This document shows positions 11,146 to 34,399 of a DNA stretch of 64,000 nt, piece by piece. The first letter of the stretch is position 1; every line of letters begins with the position of its first letter. The notes below the pieces were generated by a model. That model worked only from the letters and a program-made list of their open reading frames with translations. It did no database searches and was not told the origin of the DNA. This DNA comes from Heterocephalus glaber. Lineage: Eukaryota > Chordata > Mammalia > Rodentia > Bathyergidae. Where the stretch lies: the NCBI RefSeq assembly GCF_000247695.1, contig NW_004624783.1, forward strand, positions 186,919 to 250,918. Direction: 5' to 3'. The position numbers and the translations under genes were made by a program.

Positions 11146-12075
11146 GATTTTCTATAGCTTCCTTCTCTACTCATGATGACCATATTTTACTTTACCTTAT
11201 ACACATGGAGAATGTTTGCAATAACTGCTTTCACATTTTAATCTGCTAGATCCATCAGCTTTGCTACATCTGAGTATGTTTCTGTAGGCTGATTTATTTC
11301 TTTGGTTATGGGTTACATTTTCTTATTTCTTTGCATGCTTGATAATTTTTTTTTGAACATTAGATATTATGAGTTCTACATTTTAGTTTCTGGATTTTGT
11401 TTAATTTAAATGGTGCTGGATTTTTTTTTTCTGGTGGAGTTAGGTGGTTGATCATTTTTAGGGTTTGCCCTTATGTATGCTAGAATGAATCCAGAGCTGC
11501 CTTACCCTTATTCTAGGAATAATTTCATCAGACTACTAAGATATTGCTATTATAGATCCATGCCTTGTGAGTTGTCACTTGGGTGGTCAGAGTACAAACT
11601 ACTCTCAGCCCCATGAGTTTTTATAATTTTCTGCCTGGTCCATTCCAGTTGCTCTTTCTACAGGCTTGTTTCTTCTCACACATTTTCAGATAGGTGTTCA
11701 GACAAAGATTGCAGGCTGGGGTGTTGGGGAGACCTGTGTCCAAGCCTGTGGAGCTCTGTCTCTGTGGATCACCTTCTTTCTGCTACTCTGCTTCACAAAT
11801 TCACCCAGCCAGGCCTTCTCAATTCCAGTCTCCATCTCCTTCATTCACCACAACTACTAGCTTAGGCTGGGTTCCTCAGCTATGATCTGGAAATTGCCTC
11901 CAGACAGGAAACTGATACCTAGAGTTTAAATTGTTTTCTAATATCTAAAAATTCAATATTTTGTACATTTTGCTTGGATTTCTTGTTGTTAAGGTAGAAA
12001 GATAAATCAGTCCCTATTACCCATATTGGCTTGAAGCAGAAGTTCTTCAAAATATATTTATGAAACATTACTTGT

Positions 12076-12162
12076 ATTTTCTGTGCTGGGGATAAAACCC
12101 AGAGCCTTGAACATGCTAGGCAAGTACTCTATCATTGAGCTACACCCAGCCTCCATAGCTAA
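12076..12162 (-). repeat. ID-type SINE, antisense
   Basis: TGTGCTGGGGATAAAACCCA to TCATTGAGCTACACCCAGCC is the reverse complement of an older ID element (B box, then A box). Confidence 0.85.
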
Positions 12163-12164
12163 TT

Positions 12165-12825
12165 ACCTTTAAACTGCTCTCTAATACTCCATTGTATAAA
12201 GAGGTCACATTTTGTTTAGTCATTCCCCTTATTGTTCGATGATTAAATTGCTTCCTGGTTTATATTATGTGTTATAAACAATACTGCTCTTAGGAGGGAA
12301 CTATCTAGAAATAGAACTTTTGATTTGTAGGATATGTTTATTTATAGATTCAATAGGTAATGCCAAATTATTCTTCAAACTAAGTCAGTAATTTTTACTC
12401 CCATCTGCACTGTATGAAAGTTCCCACTTACATTTTCTTCACAATATTGTATTAATATGGTAAGTGAAAAGGATAGCTTTTTATTATTTTCATTTTTATG
12501 AATATTAGTAATGTTAAGGATCTCATTTGTTTATTAGTCCATATATTTTATTTCTTTTCTGAATTGCCACTTTATATATATTCTTTGCTCACTTTTCTCT
12601 TAGATTATTGTTCTCTTTGTTATTGATTTATAGATATTTTGAATACATTTTTATACTATTTATTTGTTAGTATTGGTTTCAAATATTTCTTTCAGTTTGT
12701 AGCTTGCTTTTGATTTTCATCTATAGTGTCCTTTCTTGAGAAAACTTTTTATATGTTAGTGTGGTCATATTTATTGATATTGATATTTCTCTAATAGTTT
12801 TCATTTTATCATATAAAAATTCCCT
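12165..12825 (-). repeat. L1-type LINE fragment, antisense
   Basis: TAATACTCCATTGTATAAAG, TATAAACAATACTGCTCTTA and CTCATTTGTTTATTAGTCCA follow the usual order of antisense L1 3' sequence. No coding potential remains. Confidence 0.7.
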
Positions 12826-12829
12826 TTTA

Positions 12830-14089
12830 TTCTAAGGCCATGGAATACATTTCTATTACACCTTCTCGGCATTCTGGTGTCCCAGCCCATGAGTCCTCAG
12901 CCTGCTGAGAGAGGAGCTCTGCTTGCCCTGGGGAAATGTGCTGAGCTCTGTGTGGAGTGCCACTTGTCCTGCAAATGGCTACACTCATAAAAACTTGGAC
13001 ACGAGGACAGGTGGGGGCTGAAGCCTTGGAGTGTTTCATATTTTCTTTTCAAAATATTTTTCAACATTCTGTTGACAATGAATACAAGTGGAAAAATAAA
13101 GCTCCGTTGATGTCAAATGATTTCTAAATCCAGATGTGGCGGGGGCGAGAAGGCTTCCACATTCATGACACACTGTAAACACATCTGGTGTCCCTAGCAC
13201 ACAGCCCAACACCCTCTGGGAGTGGAGAGCTGCACAGTCATTAGAACCCATCCACTCCGGGAACATCCGGGGCCCTCTAACATGCAATCTGCTTTCAAAT
13301 TCCAAACTGCCAGGAAGCTCCAGCCTAGATTAGAACATCGTCTTTAGCTTGGCCACGGAGCTTTTGCATTTTATGGTCATGAACTATAACAAAAATGACC
13401 AGACAATGCATGTTCAAAATAATGTGAGTGGCTGTGTGAGTTCTCTCATTTTTGTGGCTGAAGAAGATAGCTGTCTTGCCCTGTTCCAGGTGGCCTAGCT
13501 CCAGGAATCCTTCCGTGTGCCTTCCAATCAGCCTCCTTTCCCCCTCCCGACATGAGGAATCTGGGGGGACTTTGATATGCTCTATGTGAACTCAGGAGTC
13601 TTGCTATGTGCAGATAGCACATTCAGGCTGGTGTCCTTGCTAGGCAAAGAAGCTGGGTCCTGCCAATGCAGCACAGTCCTGGTCAGCCTATGCCAGCGCT
13701 TAGTAATCACAGCTCATTCCAACTTTCCAGTCCTCACTGACACCTGTCCCATCTTTGCTGGGGTCCCCAAGCTCTGATCTCACCTTGCCAGCCTTGTGGA
13801 TCAGGCTGGGAGCACCAACCAACATGGGGGCTTCCTGGAGGTGGGCCAGGGTGTTCTTCCCATTTTCTGAGCTCCTGTCATTCTGAGGCAGGTGGGGGCA
13901 GGACTCTCCAGTGCAGGCCACCAAAGAGCTGGCTCAGGGAACCACATGGTAAAGAATATTGACCTGCTGGAGCATGAAGTCCTGCAGTTGTTACCTCCCT
14001 GGGCTCTGGGTCCTTGCTGTCAGGAGACACTCTGTACTTAGAGGCAGAGTGAAAGGGGCTGGGGGTGGAGGCTTAGCCCCTCTGTGCTG
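12830..14089. other. Unique sequence upstream of the GHRHR promoter
   Basis: More GC-rich than the L1-dense region before it. No repeat family or protein was recognised with confidence. It may hold distal regulatory sequence of GHRHR, but nothing specific can be shown. Confidence 0.5.
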
Positions 14090-14315
14090 AGGACATGGAG
14101 TCCCACCCCAGGGCCAGGCTGAGTTGGGCAGTGTGCTGCCATCCTGGTGAATATTTAGTGGTGTGTCCCTTTTGCTTGCTCCTGCCTATGCAAACAGCCA
14201 CCTGGGGAGGAAAGGCAGACCAGACAGTGTGCTCACAGCAGCAGGGGACAGGGTGGAGAGAAGCAAGCCAAGCCTCACTGATTCTGGCCGAGGGAGCCCC
14301 TGCTCAGCCACAACC
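14090..14315 (+). promoter_or_regulatory. GHRHR: Putative GHRHR proximal promoter and 5' UTR
   Basis: This is the region just upstream of the GHRHR start codon. It has no clear TATA box. It contains an A/T-rich GAATATTTA motif at 14149-14157 and an octamer-like ATGCAAAC at 14188-14195, both of the kind bound by the POU-homeodomain factor Pit-1 (POU1F1). Pit-1 is known to drive GHRHR in somatotrophs. The transcription start cannot be placed from sequence, so the split between promoter and 5' UTR is inferred. Confidence 0.5.
14188..14195 (+). promoter_or_regulatory. Octamer/Pit-1-like site upstream of GHRHR
   Basis: ATGCAAAC lies about 120 nt before the GHRHR ATG and resembles the POU-domain octamer ATGCAAAT. 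Together with the A/T-rich motif 40 nt further upstream it is a reasonable Pit-1 site. It is a short motif match only, with no binding evidence. Confidence 0.35.
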
Positions 14316-26989
<12,674 letters not shown>

Positions 26990-27268
26990 GCCACTCCACA
27001 CAACTGGAGCTTGCACCTGGGCTTGGAAAGCTGCATGGTGCCCACCGCCGTCTGGAGAAGAGAGTCTAGGAGCCCTCACACCATGCTGCTACCCAGCTCT
27101 GGGCAGGGGCGGTGCTGCCACCCTGACTTTGCAGCTGGCTTATGTCTGCGTATGCCATCTTCTGACTCCCTTGGTTACTCTGTGTCTCTTACTGAGGTCC
27201 TCTTCTTTGGGTCCAGGGCTATAGCCCAATGCCTGGAGGAGTCAATAAACTTGTACATGAATGACACG
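26990..27268 (+). other. GHRHR: GHRHR 3' UTR
   Basis: Short untranslated region from the stop codon to a cleavage site placed about 20 nt after AATAAA, ahead of a GT-rich stretch (GTTTGAGTGAGTG). The exact cleavage base is inferred. Confidence 0.8.
27244..27249 (+). promoter_or_regulatory. GHRHR polyadenylation signal AATAAA
   Basis: Canonical AATAAA, 255 nt after the stop codon, followed by a GT-rich downstream element at about 27268-27285. Confidence 0.9.
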
Positions 27269-27389
27269 TTTGAGTGAGTGAATGCTCTTCTGAAGGGATG
27301 GATCTGCATTTTTTGTTTGGACTTCCAGTTGATAGAGTTGCATCTATCACCTTGGTTCATGCTGTATTATCATCACTAGTCTCTGTCAG

Positions 27390-28060
27390 GACCCTCATGC
27401 TCATTTATTTTTAAAATGTATTTTCTTTGGTCCCCACCTCCACTCCCATTCCCCTCCTCCCACAGGCACACAAGCCAATGGGTTTAATGTGAATCCTTGT
27501 GTTTTTTGCCTTTGATAAAAGCGAAGTGTTTCATATGTCTGTTTTGAATGTATATAAATGCTATCCGTCATATGCCTCATCCTGCTACTAACATTTCCTC
27601 CTTAGCATTGTGCTTTTAAGAGATCCCTCTTCCCATGTTGCTGTGTATACATCTGGTCCACTGTTTTGACTGCATATGCGCCACATGGTGCCATTCCCCA
27701 TGGGTTACCTGTCCCCTCCCTCTAGGTAGACATCCATCTGTGTGTCCCTTATGGGCCAGTGGAACAAGTCTTCCTCCAGCACTTACCCTGGAGCATCAGT
27801 CATACCTCTCATGACGTGATAAGTTCAAGCACTGCCAGAAAGCAGCTGCAAATCAGCACTCCCACCAGCAGCTCTCAGGTTCCCCAGTGCCCACAGCCCC
27901 CAGCATTTGGTATTTTTCCAGATTGTTAATGTTTGCAAGCCAGTGGCATGCGTACAGTGGCAGCACATTGCTGTTCTCATTTGTATTTCCCTGATGTTGG
28001 ACAAGTGTGAACATCTCTTAGGGTGCCTGCTAGCCTTGTGGGTATGTTCTTCTAGGAATT
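27390..28060 (-). repeat. L1-type LINE fragment, antisense
   Basis: TGTATATAAATGCTATCCGT, CAGCACTCCCACCAGCAGCT and ATTTGTATTTCCCTGATGTT are landmarks of antisense L1 3' sequence. Strongly diverged. Confidence 0.6.
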
Positions 28061-28064
28061 ACTT

Positions 28065-28855
28065 GAGTCTCTTTCCCTGTCTTCCTCTGGGTAGAGATTT
28101 CTCAACTCTAGGCCTTTCCTTCTTTTATGTCCTCCCCGCTGTGTGCCTCCTGTGTCCCAGCCTGTTGCCTGCTGCCCCCAGCCTGGTGCGACACAGCAGC
28201 ACCACCCATCCCACTTCCCTTTGACAAGAGAGAAGAGAAAGAAAGCCAGGCGCTGTCTGGGGGCACCAGTTCACTGACTGATGGGGTGGAAGGATCTCAG
28301 TACAGAGAACAAGCCCACGGGCACCAGGTCAGAATGAAATCTGCCCTTTGCTTGGTCTACCCACAGCAGGTGTGTCTTGCTCCATTCTTCCTGCCTGCAG
28401 GAAGCCTTCCCGAGCTACACCAACCTTGCTTAACATTCCTCCTTCCCCCTGCTACCCTGAGAATCTAAATCCACGCCCATGCCCATTTGGGCTGATAGCT
28501 AGGTGCCATTTGCTTTGCCCTGGACCGTGTTTGAGCTCTCCTGTCCCAGAGATCTTTTTCTGCATAAAGGATCTGCTTATCTTCCATGGCCTGCCTAGAT
28601 CATATTTCCTTTCTTATGCGCTATGAGCACAAGAGCCAGGCTGCTGGTGCACGTGTGTGTATGTGTGGGTGTGTGTGGTAGAGGCGGAGGCACATCCTCC
28701 TCCCTCACACTCACGAAGGTTCCTGTGAAGGGAGATACAGTTATGTGAAACCCAAGGTCACACTGTTACTCGTGATGCCCAGCTGCCTAACTCCTGCCTG
28801 GTCAGACAAATGTCAGAGTCAAAATGTGGGCTTGAAAACCCATCGTGCATTCCTT
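28065..28855. other. Unassigned intergenic sequence
   Basis: GC-rich, with several overlapping frames of about 100 codons but no recognisable protein or repeat. Confidence 0.4.
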
Positions 28856-28859
28856 CCTT

Positions 28860-29072
28860 TATCTTGGCCATAAAAGTAATTCACATTCCTCGCAGGCATT
28901 TGAAGGATATAGGAAGAATTTAAAAAGAAAAGAAAAATCAACCGTAATCATACTACCCTGCAACATTCATCATTGATATTTCTTTTTGTTTCCTAAAAGG
29001 GATTTTCTCCGCATTTTTGAAACATCTTGAAGTCGTAATCTATTTGTAAGTTTGCATCTTGTTTTTAATGCT
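28860..29072. repeat. Old repeat fragment, 5' flank of a nested L1
   Basis: AGAAAAATCAACCGTAATCA and neighbouring text resemble an old interspersed repeat that seems to continue at 29850-30180, with a younger L1 3' end lying between. Family uncertain. Confidence 0.4.
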
Positions 29073-29074
29073 TA

Positions 29075-29845
29075 AAAATAATGCATGACCTACATATGGC
29101 CAAAAAGCATGTAAAAGGATGTTCAACACCATTCATCCTTAGGAAAATACAGATCAAAACCAGAATGAAATGCTGCTTAACACCTCCGGTGCAAATGGAA
29201 CAAATGGAAAAATAACAAGTACTGCTGAGAATGTGAAGAAATTGGAACGCTCATGAATTGTTGTGGAAACCTAAAATGGTCCGCTGCAGTGGTAAAATGC
29301 TTGGCAGGTCCTCAAAAAGCCAAACGTTGATTTACTCAGAAAATGCACTTTTTGGGATCTAACCAAGAGGATGGGAAGCATATATTTACACAAAAACATG
29401 CATACAAATGTTCATGACGTCATTACTCACAATAGTCAAGTTGTGGAAACAACCCAAATACTCATCAACTGAGGGCCAGATGAAAGAAAATGGATAAAGA
29501 AAATGTGGTATGTCCATATGACAGAATGGGAATTCCATAATAAAAAGGAATGGAATACTAAAACCTACAGTGACATGTACAAACTGGAAGATACTGTACT
29601 AAGTGAAAGAAACAATCACAAACACCACATCATGTATGATTCCATTTTATTACTATGAAATGTCTGGGATAGACAAACTGCTAATGGGTACAGGATTTCT
29701 TTCTGAAGTGATAAAATATTCTAAAATTAGACAGTAGTGATGGCTACAAACTGTGAATTTTCAAGAAGAGACAGAATTGTACACTGAGGGAGAGTGAATT
29801 TTATGGTATGTGCGATATCTCAATAAAGCTGATATTTTAAAAAAG
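29075..29845 (+). repeat. L1-type LINE 3' end, sense orientation
   Basis: CATATGGCCAAAAAGCATGT, AGATCAAAACCAGAATGAAA, ATACTCATCAACTGAGGGCC and TATGGTATGTGCGATATCTC are in the sense order of the ORF2 3' end and 3' UTR, ending in an A-rich tail near 29838. It is 5' truncated. Confidence 0.88.
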
Positions 29846-29849
29846 TAAA

Positions 29850-30200
29850 TGGACACTGTGTGGCACACGTGTAGAAAGTTTTCTGCCCCAGAATGTGTAA
29901 AGTTTGTATAATATTTTTTCCTTTACCAGTACTAATTTAACAAACCCTCTATTGGTGAAATTTGATCCCTATTTTTAAGTAGATAGCTGTGATAATAAAC
30001 TTCCTTGCATATAATTCTTCATGTACACTCCAAAAAACTTTAGCATAAACTACCAGAATTTCAGAATAAATTCCCCTACACCTGGGCTTTTTGAGCCAAT
30101 GCGATGCACATGATGTGCATCGGCTCTCAGAAAAGTTGCTCTCGTGTATTCTTGAAAAAAATGTCAATATTGTTATCATCGTTAAACTCATCTTTTCTAC
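29850..30200. repeat. Old repeat fragment, 3' flank of the nested L1
   Basis: GTATAATATTTTTTCCTTTA, AAACCCTCTATTGGTGAAAT and AATTTCAGAATAAATTCCC resemble antisense L1-like 3' sequence. It probably forms one element with 28860-29072. Confidence 0.45.
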
Positions 30201-30213
30201 TCTGAGTTTTAAC

Positions 30214-30436
30214 GGTTGGTAGAAGTGTTAACATAATGGTGTTAGTGGTTAGTGTTAGTTAATGTTAGGGATTAATTAAAGATTAGTGTTAATTAGCAAT
30301 TAGTGTTAGCATTTAGAGGTGTTAATGGTAGTGGCTAGCTAGTTAGCAATAGTAGCTAATGTTAGCTAGTAGTCGTGGCTTGTCAGTGGTTAGCGTGAGT
30401 TAATATTAACTAGCAGCTGGTTAGTGTTGGCAGTTA
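30214..30436 (+). repeat. Degenerate GTTAGT-type tandem array
   Basis: About 220 bp in which TTAG occurs 13 times, in settings such as TTAGTGGTTAGTGTTAGTTA. The unit is 5-7 bp and heavily diverged. It does not fit a known SINE, LINE or LTR. Confidence 0.85.
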
Positions 30437-30439
30437 CTT

Positions 30440-32030
30440 TTGGTGCCAATAGTGGCAGAAGAGCTTGCTTTGTGAATATCCATCCCTTGTTTAGTGGTCC
30501 ACCCATGGCTGCAAGTCTCCTTCTTGTTCCTTCCGATTTCACTCAAGAGCTTCAAATTTCCACCACTTCTCTAGTCTCTTCCCAGATGAGAATGCCTGAA
30601 CTGGGAGTCTGTCCAAGATGCCTGTTTCCGGCACGTCCCCCGTCTGGCAAACTCTTCCTCCTTGAGCGCCTCAGTTTCCACAGCTGTAGAGGGAAGGATT
30701 GGTCAGAATTGGATGGCAGGCAGTGGGGCAGGTGAAGAACAAAGCTCGTGTCAGCCACCAGGTGGCAGATGAACTGCAGCCCAGTTCTCTGGCCAGGCTG
30801 ACCTGCACCCTGGGTGAGGCCCTGACACTGGAGGTGGGGAGAAGAGTCCTGGGTCCCAGGCTGAGGAGCTGGTGGAAGAAGGCATCTGGTCAGTAGGGGC
30901 CTAGATGTGGGGGAGAAACAGGACAGCCCAGATCCCCTTCAGACCCCAGCATTGCAGAGCCAGGAGCGGTGAGCAAACTGAGAGCTGAGGAGACAGTGCA
31001 AGACTGAGACACAGGGGCTTCTCTGGGATGCTGGATCCTTGTAAGGAGAACAGTTTCCCACCCCTACTTCAGCATCCTCTTCCCAGAAGCCTCCCTCAGG
31101 TGCTAAAGGATTCCAACTTCCCTCCAGCGGAGCTGGGCTCCTCACTCCGGGGAGGTGAGGTGAGATAAAAGTAAGGGGCTGCTTTCTGTGCTGGGAGCCT
31201 ACAGGAGTGGGGATGATCCCAGGGTGCAACCTAAGCCTGGGTGAGAGTAGGAACAGGTGTCCCAGGGATGTAGGAGCTGAGGACAGGGCATGGTGGTGGC
31301 AGGAGCAGCAGGAAAGGCTTCCGGGATGAGGATTCGAGGGCTGGGGTATAGGCCTTGGAACACAATGGACCAAGCTGCCCAAGAGCCTCTCCCCACCAGC
31401 TGGACAGGAAGCAAGAACGTGGCTGCCCTCAGCTGGGGGTGACACTCAAAGGGAGGGTATGGGAGGCTGGTGGGCATCCGCCTGAGGCTTCACGCTCCCC
31501 GGGACTCTCATGGCTTCGCCTCTGGTAGAGCTCTGGGTCTGCCGGCCCATCTGTTCCTTCACTGGGTAAGTAACTGCTAAATTTTGCTTAGATGACAGGT
31601 GTCTTGCTAGAGTCTGGGGACACAGCTGCAGACTACTCTGGAATGTAGTCCTTCTCTAGGGGCTTAGGGTGTGACTAGAGTGTGAAGGTAAATTTCAATC
31701 TGACTGGGCCACAGGTATTTATCATTAGTTCTAGATGTGTCTGTGTAGGTGGAAGAGATTAGCGAGTGAATGGGTAGAAGAGTAAAGCAGAGGCCCCTCT
31801 TTAATGAGGGCGAGCACCGTCCCATTTGTCAAGGGCCTGAATAGAACAAAAGGCTGGAAGAAGGCTGGACTCTGGCTTCCTCTACCCACCCTTGAGCTGC
31901 AGCTTTGGGTTTCGGCATTCCTGATTCTCAAGCCTCTGAATACACTACTCAGGCCTTTGCCTTTCCAGCTTGCAGCTCACAGTTGGCTGCCCAGCCTCCC
32001 GCGTGAGCCAGTAGCATATCATAAACCTCT
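30440..32030. other. Unassigned intergenic sequence
   Basis: Mostly GC-rich, with no recognised gene. An L2/MIR-like patch lies at about 31570-31720. A minus-strand frame of 168 codons (30939-31445) has no protein-like features. Confidence 0.4.
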
Positions 32031-32033
32031 TTT

Positions 32034-32118
32034 TAGGGCTGGGGATGTAGTTCAGTGGTAGAATACTTTCCTAACATGCATGAGATCCTGAGTTAAAAAA
32101 ACACAACAAAATAAAATA
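32034..32118 (+). repeat. ID-type SINE
   Basis: GGGCTGGGGATGTAGTTCAG, then GATCCTGAGTTAAAAAAACA. The B-box end is diverged and runs into an A-rich tail. Confidence 0.85.
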
Positions 32119-32119
32119 A

Positions 32120-33160
32120 ATGAATAAGTATAAAAATTGTGATATATTTATGTATATAACTGTGGCTCGGCTCCCTCCAGGAGGCCAGAGCTCAGGCCAG
32201 AGGCAGTGCAACTGGGAGCAGTACACGGCCCACTCCAGGGAGTCATGTGGCCAAAGCCCGACTCTCACTTTTCACTACACACCCAGCTGCTCACTTCAGC
32301 AATAGTGCGGACCGGATGCCAGAAAGGCCACATGGTTGTCCTGAAAAGCCAAACTCCTCCACTGCCACATTTCCCAAAATCTCAGATCCACCTGGCAACG
32401 GCTTCTTCGTTCTGCTCTTCTCCAACCCAAATCCCACAGAACTGCCATCCATGGACAAAGCCTTGGTGGTGACCCTGCCTATTGCCTGCAGGGAAGGCTA
32501 GGACTGTGAGTTCTGACCTCCACTCTAGGCAAGGTTGGAATTGTGTGGAAAGCTCCTCAGATGTAGGGGGGACATTTAGAACTTGCTGGCCAGTCACAAA
32601 CTTGACAGATGTTTCACTCATCTTCCATGAGCTGGAGACAGAGCTGTTCAGAGAGTGAACGTACCACTGAGACAAGTGCATCAGAATGGCCTTAGGTGCA
32701 CAGAAGAGAAGTTGAGTATTGAGAGAAGAAGAATCGGAAGGACCAAACCTAGTCTGGGAGTGCAAAAAGAGAAGAGAAAAATCTTCCTAGAGGAAGGGAT
32801 AGCTAAGCTGATATTAGAGCCATGAGTATGAGTTGGCCAGGTGAAGCCTGGGTAGAGGAAAGGGCATGTTCAAAGGAAGGAGCGTGGCATCTGGGGGAAC
32901 TGAAAATAAACTATGGTGGATGGATCTGTGAGAAAAGGGGAGGATCACCTGAGACCACGGGGGCCTCTGAATACACACTCAGGCTTTTGCCTACTCCAGC
33001 CTGCAGGCGGCGCTTAGCTTCCCAGCCTCCCACATGCATGCTGCACCTGTGTCATACAGGGCCAGGAAAGCTATACTGAGCAAGTTTGATCCCAAGAGTG
33101 GTTGGAAGTGTGTGATATAATGAACTTACAGTTTTCAAATAATACCTCTGGATGGCATGT
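32120..33160. other. Unassigned intergenic sequence
   Basis: No gene recognised. The part from about 32800 (GCCAGGTGAAGCCTGGGTAG and following) resembles the start of the ancient repeat that continues after 33320. Confidence 0.35.
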
Positions 33161-33176
33161 GAAGACTGAACTATAG

Positions 33177-33266
33177 CCAGGGATTTAGCTCAGTGGTGCC
33201 ACCACCTGCCTTGCAAGCACAAGGTCCTAAGTTCGATTCCCAGTACACCCCCCCCCCGCCAAAAAA
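33177..33266 (+). repeat. ID-type SINE with perfect 15-bp target-site duplications
   Basis: AAGACTGAACTATAG occurs at 33162-33176 and 33267-33281. The element runs from CCAGGGATTTAGCTCAGTGG to GTTCGATTCCCAGTAC, then a run of C residues and an A tail. It lies within older repeat sequence. Confidence 0.97.
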
Positions 33267-33319
33267 AAGACTGAACTATAGGCAGAGATGGCAACTGGAA
33301 ACAGAAATCAAAAATAGGC

Positions 33320-34200
33320 TAGGACTAGGGTGATGGTTGTTGAAAAGATAAGGACAGATTTGAAAGATGCAACAGAGATGCTGAATTAATAGATAAGGTA
33401 AAAAAAGTTTCTAGGAGGCTCTCTGGAATGAAAAGGTGGGAAAAGAGCAGGTTTTAGGGGACAGAACACCAGTTGGTTTCGGTACTTTCAGTTTGGGATG
33501 CACAAGTGGTACTCAGTTGAGGTGTCCAATGGGATGCAGGTGATATGTCCAGTGGGATGCAGGTGATATAACAAACTGGACACAAAGGAGATGTTCAGTG
33601 GGATACAGATGAAATGTCCAGTGTGGCAGGGGAGACATCCAAGGGGATGCCAATGAGCAGCTGGAGCTAAGAAAATTGGGTTGGGAATGGACTTCTGGAT
33701 TGTTGAAATATGGATGGTGTTCAATACCAGGGGCACAGGTGAGACCACCCAGGTGAGGAGCAATGCATGCAAGAGTTCAACCTGAGCCAGGAAGGATTCA
33801 AATATTTCCAAATCCAACTGAGGAGCAAGAGCCCTCATGGAGGCTGAGAAGGAGCAGCCAGAGAGGTGGGAGGAAACCAGATGACTGTGGATCTTGGGGG
33901 CCAGACACAGAGCATGACAAGGAGAAGCTAGCAAATGTCTGTGTGCAGCTAAGCAGCCTTTTAAGAAGAGGCTCCAGACGCATCCCCGGGGTTTGGTGCC
34001 ATGGCTGGCAGCAAGAGCAGATTTGGCAGAGGATAGATATGGGAGCCAGACGGGAAGGTGGTGAGAAGTGAATGGACCACAGGAAAGTGGGATGGGACAT
34101 GGGACAGTCTCTACCTGAGGCTTCTCTGGAAGGGGATCGGAGGTCCAGGTGGTGAGTGGCCTTGTTTGGTTTTGAGAGGATGGATGGATAAATGCTGCTA
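33320..34200 (+). repeat. Ancient mammalian interspersed repeat, diverged
   Basis: CAGTTTGGGATGCACAAGTG, GAGGAGCAAGAGCCCTCATG and GCTGAGAAGGAGCAGCCAGA followed by GGTGGGAGGAAACCAGATGA are landmarks of a widespread old mammalian repeat whose family name I cannot state with certainty. A minus-strand frame of 293 codons covers it but shows no protein features and is judged spurious. Confidence 0.6.
33524..33661 (+). repeat. Minisatellite, six phased 23-bp units
   Basis: Units start at 33524, 33547, 33570, 33593, 33616 and 33639. The first two differ at one base (GTCCAATGGG and GTCCAGTGGG, then ATGCAGGTGATAT). The later ones are more diverged but keep the 23-bp phase. Confidence 0.88.
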
Positions 34201-34399
34201 AGCTGCAGTCTGCAGCCACTGAACTCGGGGCTGTGGGCAGTAAGGAGAGGTTGCCCAGGACCTGGGTTGGGGCATAAGTTCTCTGCCCAGAAGGTGCTGG
34301 CTGATGTGGGTGGGGTGGGGTCTCGTGGTAGGCAGTAGAGGGAGACCAGCCATTGGCTCCCATCTTCACCTCTGAGACAAGGCTCCTGGCTCCTCAGGG

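Larger units (their letters stand above)
10026..11650 (-). repeat. L1/HAL1-type LINE fragment, antisense, with two SINE insertions
   Basis: TCTTCTGACTTTCATATTTT, CATTGAGCTTCTTGGGTCTA and AATTTCAGCCATTTTTTTCC are typical of old L1 or HAL1 sequence read backwards. It is split by an ID SINE (10166-10267) and by an antisense dimeric SINE (about 10855-11145). Confidence 0.65.

Noticed and set aside
10827..11183. Minus-strand frame with a long Lys/Arg run
   Set aside because: It is the translation of a CTT/CCT pyrimidine tract inside a SINE.
30214..30436. Interstitial telomeric repeat
   Set aside because: TTAGGG appears at most once; the dominant motif is TTAGT/TTAGC, so it is reported as a separate degenerate array.
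33488..34369. Minus-strand frame of 293 codons
   Set aside because: It covers an ancient interspersed repeat and a 23-bp minisatellite; the translation is low-complexity and matches no protein I recognise.
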